A stretch of 7,606 nt of DNA from JAMCZC01 sp964364925 (GTDB lineage: Bacteria; Patescibacteriota; Microgenomatia; Levybacterales; UBA12049), in the NCBI GenBank assembly GCA_964364925.1, contig CAYIOB010000039.1:1-7606 (forward strand), in the 5' to 3' direction. The notes beneath the pieces were generated by a model that worked only from the letters and a program-made list of their open reading frames with translations, was not told where the DNA came from and made no database searches. Position 1 is the stretch's first letter, and every line of letters starts with the position of its first letter. This document shows positions 5,708 to 7,606 of the stretch, one piece after another. The position numbers and the translations under genes were made by a program.

Positions 5708-6271
5708 TTATGTCTTGGTGATTAAATCTTGAGGCAGGTTTTTTCGAACAAGATCCCACGAAAAAGGCGTTCCATCAGGAAATAAAATATTCGCTTCTTG
5801 ATAAGGAATTCTTCCTTCTTCCCGCGGATTATAAAGAGCTGTTGGGAAGTTAATAAGAATTGCGGGCTCTTTGGAGACAACCATAAAACCATGCAATGTT
5901 TTTCTTGGAATTAGAACCATATAAGGGTTTTCTCTTGCATTAATATAAAAAAGGTTTAAAAGACCTTTTGTTGAGGAGTCTTCTCTGCTATCAGCTATTG
6001 CAACAACAATTTCCCCTTTAACCAGGGAAAACCTGTCGTCTTGTATAGCTGGATGATAATGCCAAACTGCTTCATCTCTTGCCATACCTGACGGGGTTTC
6101 CGAATAATACTGCATAAAAAATTCACGTCCTGTTCCGTATATATCCTGCCAATCACTCCTTAATGTTTCTACCAAAACTCCGGACGAATCCTCATTTATT
6201 TTATAAGGATGCATAACAACATCTTTAATCAATTTAACACTATCTTTATTGGCTAGAGTTATAAATTCCAT
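5708..6271 (-). CDS. dTDP-4-dehydrorhamnose 3,5-epimerase family protein (divergent RmlC-like cupin)
   Basis: This 187-residue protein matches the RmlC fold and length. Landmarks are EDSSGVLVETLR (27-38) in place of the usual DERG segment, WHYHPAIQDDRFSLVKGEI (70-88) in place of RGLHYQ with the following V-x-G strand, a DSREDSST loop (94-101), IPRKTLHGF (121-129) carrying the conserved His, and FPTALYNPREEGRIPY (142-157) carrying the Tyr region. H71 or H73 would be the catalytic-base position and Y147 the proton-donor region by analogy with RmlC. It would epimerise a 4-keto-6-deoxy nucleotide sugar in the cytoplasm. The HYH in place of the normal LHYQ, and the altered N-terminal arm, suggest a different substrate or a non-catalytic member, so I give no rmlC symbol. 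A promoter-like element lies upstream at 6335-6363. Confidence 0.87.
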   Translation of the reverse strand: MEFITLANKDSVKLIKDVVMHPYKINEDSSGVLVETLRSDWQDIYGTGREFFMQYYSETPSGMARDEAVWHYHPAIQDDRFSLVKGEIVVAIADSREDSSTKGLLNLFYINARENPYMVLIPRKTLHGFMVVSKEPAILINFPTALYNPREEGRIPYQEANILFPDGTPFSWDLVRKNLPQDLITKT

Positions 6272-6300
6272 ATGCTATAGTTTTTAATGTTTATAATGTT

Positions 6301-6360
6301 ATAAAGTTCGTAAAGTATATAAGACACTAATCTGATTATACAATACTTTATGTTCTTTAT
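6301..6360. repeat. Imperfect 18-bp inverted repeat
   Basis: The arm at 6301-6318 (ATAAAGTTCGTAAAGTAT) matches the reverse complement of 6343-6360 at 15 of 18 positions, with a 24-base loop that contains the candidate -10 box. It is AT-only in character and has no T-run, so an intrinsic terminator is unlikely; an operator or a mere repeat remnant is possible. Confidence 0.5.
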
Positions 6361-6363
6361 GAA
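6335..6363 (-). promoter_or_regulatory. Candidate sigma-70-type promoter for the RmlC-like gene and downstream genes
   Basis: Read on the minus strand, TATAAT (plus 6335-6340) is a perfect -10 hexamer. It is preceded, after a 17-base spacer, by TTCATA (plus 6358-6363), which matches TTGACA at 4 of 6 positions. Transcription would start near 6328, about 57 bases before the ATG at 6271. In such AT-rich DNA a chance match is plausible, so this is tentative. Confidence 0.35.
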
Positions 6364-6380
6364 CACCGCACTTTATGAAC

Positions 6381-7490
6381 TTAAACGGAGGGGGTGTTTA
6401 AAAGAGATATTGTTTCCTTAAGTTTTCCGAAATTTCCGTAATTTTTAAAGAAAATGAAAAGCAATGCTATAAGTAAGATTACAAGAACTAAAAGAGAAAC
6501 ACCTATAACCTGATAAAAACTTGAGTGAAAAATATAAATAAGAACAATTTGTAAAATTGCTGCAAAAACAACAAGAAATGAAATATTTGTTTTGTTAAGA
6601 GACAAAAAGAAGTTAACACAAACATTAACCATGCTAAAAACAGTTAGATAAAGCCCGAAAATTCCAAGATAAGGGGCTACATACAAATAATCTCTCCCTC
6701 CCAAAAATAGATTTATTACAAAGTTTGGGAGAACAAAATAAAAAGCCGTAATTGCAATTGAAGGAAGAATAACTAAAAGAAGAGCAAGATAGAATAAATT
6801 ATTAAAATTTACTCCCGTCGCATGTCTTTTAACTAAAAGCGGAAACATTACGGCAGGAATCGGAGCTGTAAAATAAAAAATGACTTTTCCCATTAACGAA
6901 AGGCCTGCATAAAACCCAGCCAAGCGAGAATCAAAAAAATGTTTTACCAAAACAACATCTGTTGATACAAATGAAGTTAAGAATAAAACAGTAATAAAAA
7001 CGGGAAGAGCATAAGATGTGATTTCGCTTGCATGAAAAGAAAGACTTTTTGAAGATTTAGTTTTTAGGAATTTTCTTAATGGTAAAAACGCCACAATAAA
7101 CATTCCGAAAATCATAAAAAATATAGACCAAAGTCCGCTAAAAGCTCTATATCCCAAAATTACCAAAATAATTCCGAAAACTAGTTTTATTACCCCTCCG
7201 AACGCATTGACAAAAGAAATAAATTTAAATTTAAGTAAACTTTGGAGAAAAGCCATATTTAAAACATTAAGATAAACTGCTGAGATGACAAAACCGGAAA
7301 TAATTACATACCATAAATTATCAATATGTAAGTATTCTGAAATAGGAATTGATAAGATAACAAATAAAAGTGACGCTCCTAAGGAAAGCCCCAAAATAAA
7401 TTTAAAAAATATTATATATAAAGCTTTTAGTTTTTCGTCTTGTTTTTTTACAAAGTAATCCGTTGCAAATTTAACTATAATTGTATTAGT
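6381..7490 (-). CDS. Oligosaccharide flippase (polysaccharide-synthase/MATE-like family), N-terminally truncated
   Basis: The stop is at 6381. The frame stays open back to a TGA at 7491-7493, giving 369 residues with no ATG or GTG near the front; a TTG at 7392-7394 exists but falls inside conserved sequence and is not a credible start. The visible N-terminus, IVKFATDYFVKKQDEKLKAL, is the loop after the second helix in Wzx-like flippases, so about 60-90 residues are missing. About ten hydrophobic segments follow. DVVLVKHFFDSRLAGFYAG (about 178-196) and PAVMFPLLVK (about 212-221) are typical of the family. The protein would flip a lipid-linked glycan across the cytoplasmic membrane, fitting the glycosyltransferases downstream. 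The truncation coincides with the start of an unrelated opposite-strand gene piece, so the gene is probably intact in the organism and cut by a junction at about 7475-7492. Confidence 0.88.
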   Translation of the reverse strand, partial: TNTIIVKFATDYFVKKQDEKLKALYIIFFKFILGLSLGASLLFVILSIPISEYLHIDNLWYVIISGFVISAVYLNVLNMAFLQSLLKFKFISFVNAFGGVIKLVFGIILVILGYRAFSGLWSIFFMIFGMFIVAFLPLRKFLKTKSSKSLSFHASEITSYALPVFITVLFLTSFVSTDVVLVKHFFDSRLAGFYAGLSLMGKVIFYFTAPIPAVMFPLLVKRHATGVNFNNLFYLALLLVILPSIAITAFYFVLPNFVINLFLGGRDYLYVAPYLGIFGLYLTVFSMVNVCVNFFLSLNKTNISFLVVFAAILQIVLIYIFHSSFYQVIGVSLLVLVILLIALLFIFFKNYGNFGKLKETISLLNTPSV

Positions 7491-7606
7491 TCAATCAAAT
7501 TTTTATTGGTTTTTTTTTCCGTTATGTTTGCCTTTTATTATTTATATAATTATGAGTGTAGCTGAATTAAATAGGCCACCCTTTGATTTACCTGAAGCTG
7601 AAGCTG
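7477..7606 (+). CDS. Internal fragment of NADH:quinone oxidoreductase subunit H / mitochondrial nad1
   Basis: The plus-strand frame running to the window edge reads SNFYWFFFPLCLPF, then IIYIIMSVAELNRPPFDLP and EAEA. AELNRPPFDLPEAEA is the signature loop of complex I subunit H/ND1 (family form AETNRxPFDLPEAEAELVAGY), which borders the quinone channel. The preceding W-x-PL hydrophobic helix also matches. In the ~325-residue family this loop falls near residue 200, so the first ~190 residues are absent: in-frame sequence upstream ends at TAA 7456-7458 and overlaps the flippase on the other strand. The ATG at 7552 lies inside the conserved helix and is not a real start. The form is of the alphaproteobacterial/mitochondrial type; the very AT-rich sequence suits a protist mitochondrion, though this is inference. 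It has no functional link to the glycan genes. Confidence 0.8.
   Translation, partial: MIVLVQSNFYWFFFPLCLPFIIYIIMSVAELNRPPFDLPEAEA

Larger units (their letters stand above)
6272..6380. other. Intergenic region with direct and inverted AT-rich repeats
   Basis: These 109 bases separate the flippase stop from the RmlC-like start. CTTTATGAAC occurs exactly twice (6355-6364 and 6371-6380), with a related CTTTATGTT at 6346-6354. An imperfect inverted repeat pairs 6301-6318 with 6343-6360 (15 of 18 positions). A promoter-like element sits inside. No coding sequence is seen. Confidence 0.65.

Noticed and set aside
7392..7394. TTG as the start codon of the flippase
   Set aside because: Flippase-like sequence continues upstream in frame, and the TTG falls within a hydrophobic helix.
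7552..7606. ATG at 7552 as the start of a new small gene
   Set aside because: The residues before it continue the NuoH/ND1 helix pattern in the same frame, so it is an internal methionine of a broken gene.
1..7606. UGA recoded as glycine (Gracilibacteria/SR1 code)
   Set aside because: All genes read cleanly in the standard bacterial code and end in TAA or TAG; no conserved glycine is encoded by TGA.
1..7606. tRNA, rRNA, insertion-sequence or transposase features
   Set aside because: No cloverleaf with CCA-type end, no rRNA-like block, and no transposase motif or IS-type terminal repeat was recognised by eye on either strand.

Overview
All eight bacterial genes here lie on the minus strand, in AT-rich DNA with short gaps, and together form part of a surface-glycan (polysaccharide/glycoconjugate) biosynthesis locus. 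Read right to left in the direction of transcription, the order is: a membrane flippase missing its N-terminus, a divergent RmlC-type (dTDP-4-dehydrorhamnose 3,5-epimerase family) cupin, a family-2 glycosyltransferase, a family-4 glycosyltransferase, a DegT/DnrJ/EryC1 sugar aminotransferase, a small HYHK-type cupin, an NDP-hexose C-methyltransferase, and an extended-SDR epimerase/dehydratase that runs off the left edge. The last four genes (left half) are the nucleotide-sugar module. The two glycosyltransferases and the flippase are the assembly and export module.

The organism is probably an uncultured bacterium of the Candidate Phyla Radiation (Patescibacteria), most likely Microgenomates-like. 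This is inference from the low GC, the protein style (Lys-rich, compact), the absence of Shine-Dalgarno motifs before the starts, the SDR with an N-terminal helical extension, and the short AT-rich tandem repeats that spill into coding sequence. Genes end in TAA or TAG and no in-frame UGA is read through, so nothing suggests the UGA=Gly code of Gracilibacteria/SR1.

There is no gene-free stretch above 300 bases. The four larger gaps (4679-4848, 5605-5707, 6272-6380, and the right end after 7490) hold short repeats, a GC-rich hairpin, a promoter-like element, and an unrelated gene fragment.

The most notable observation is at the right edge. The flippase frame stops being open at 7491 with no start codon and with its N-terminal part missing. 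Directly beyond it, on the opposite strand, is an internal piece of a respiratory complex I subunit 1 gene (NuoH/mitochondrial nad1; motif AELNRPPFDLPEAEA), whose first ~190 residues are also missing. Two genes broken mid-sequence at the same point in opposite orientations indicate a chimeric junction (amplification or assembly artefact) or, less likely, a real rearrangement. The rest of the window reads as a coherent operon-like glycan locus. Its unusual features are a family of 7-bp tandem repeats, one of which lies in frame inside the family-2 glycosyltransferase gene and could change its reading frame.
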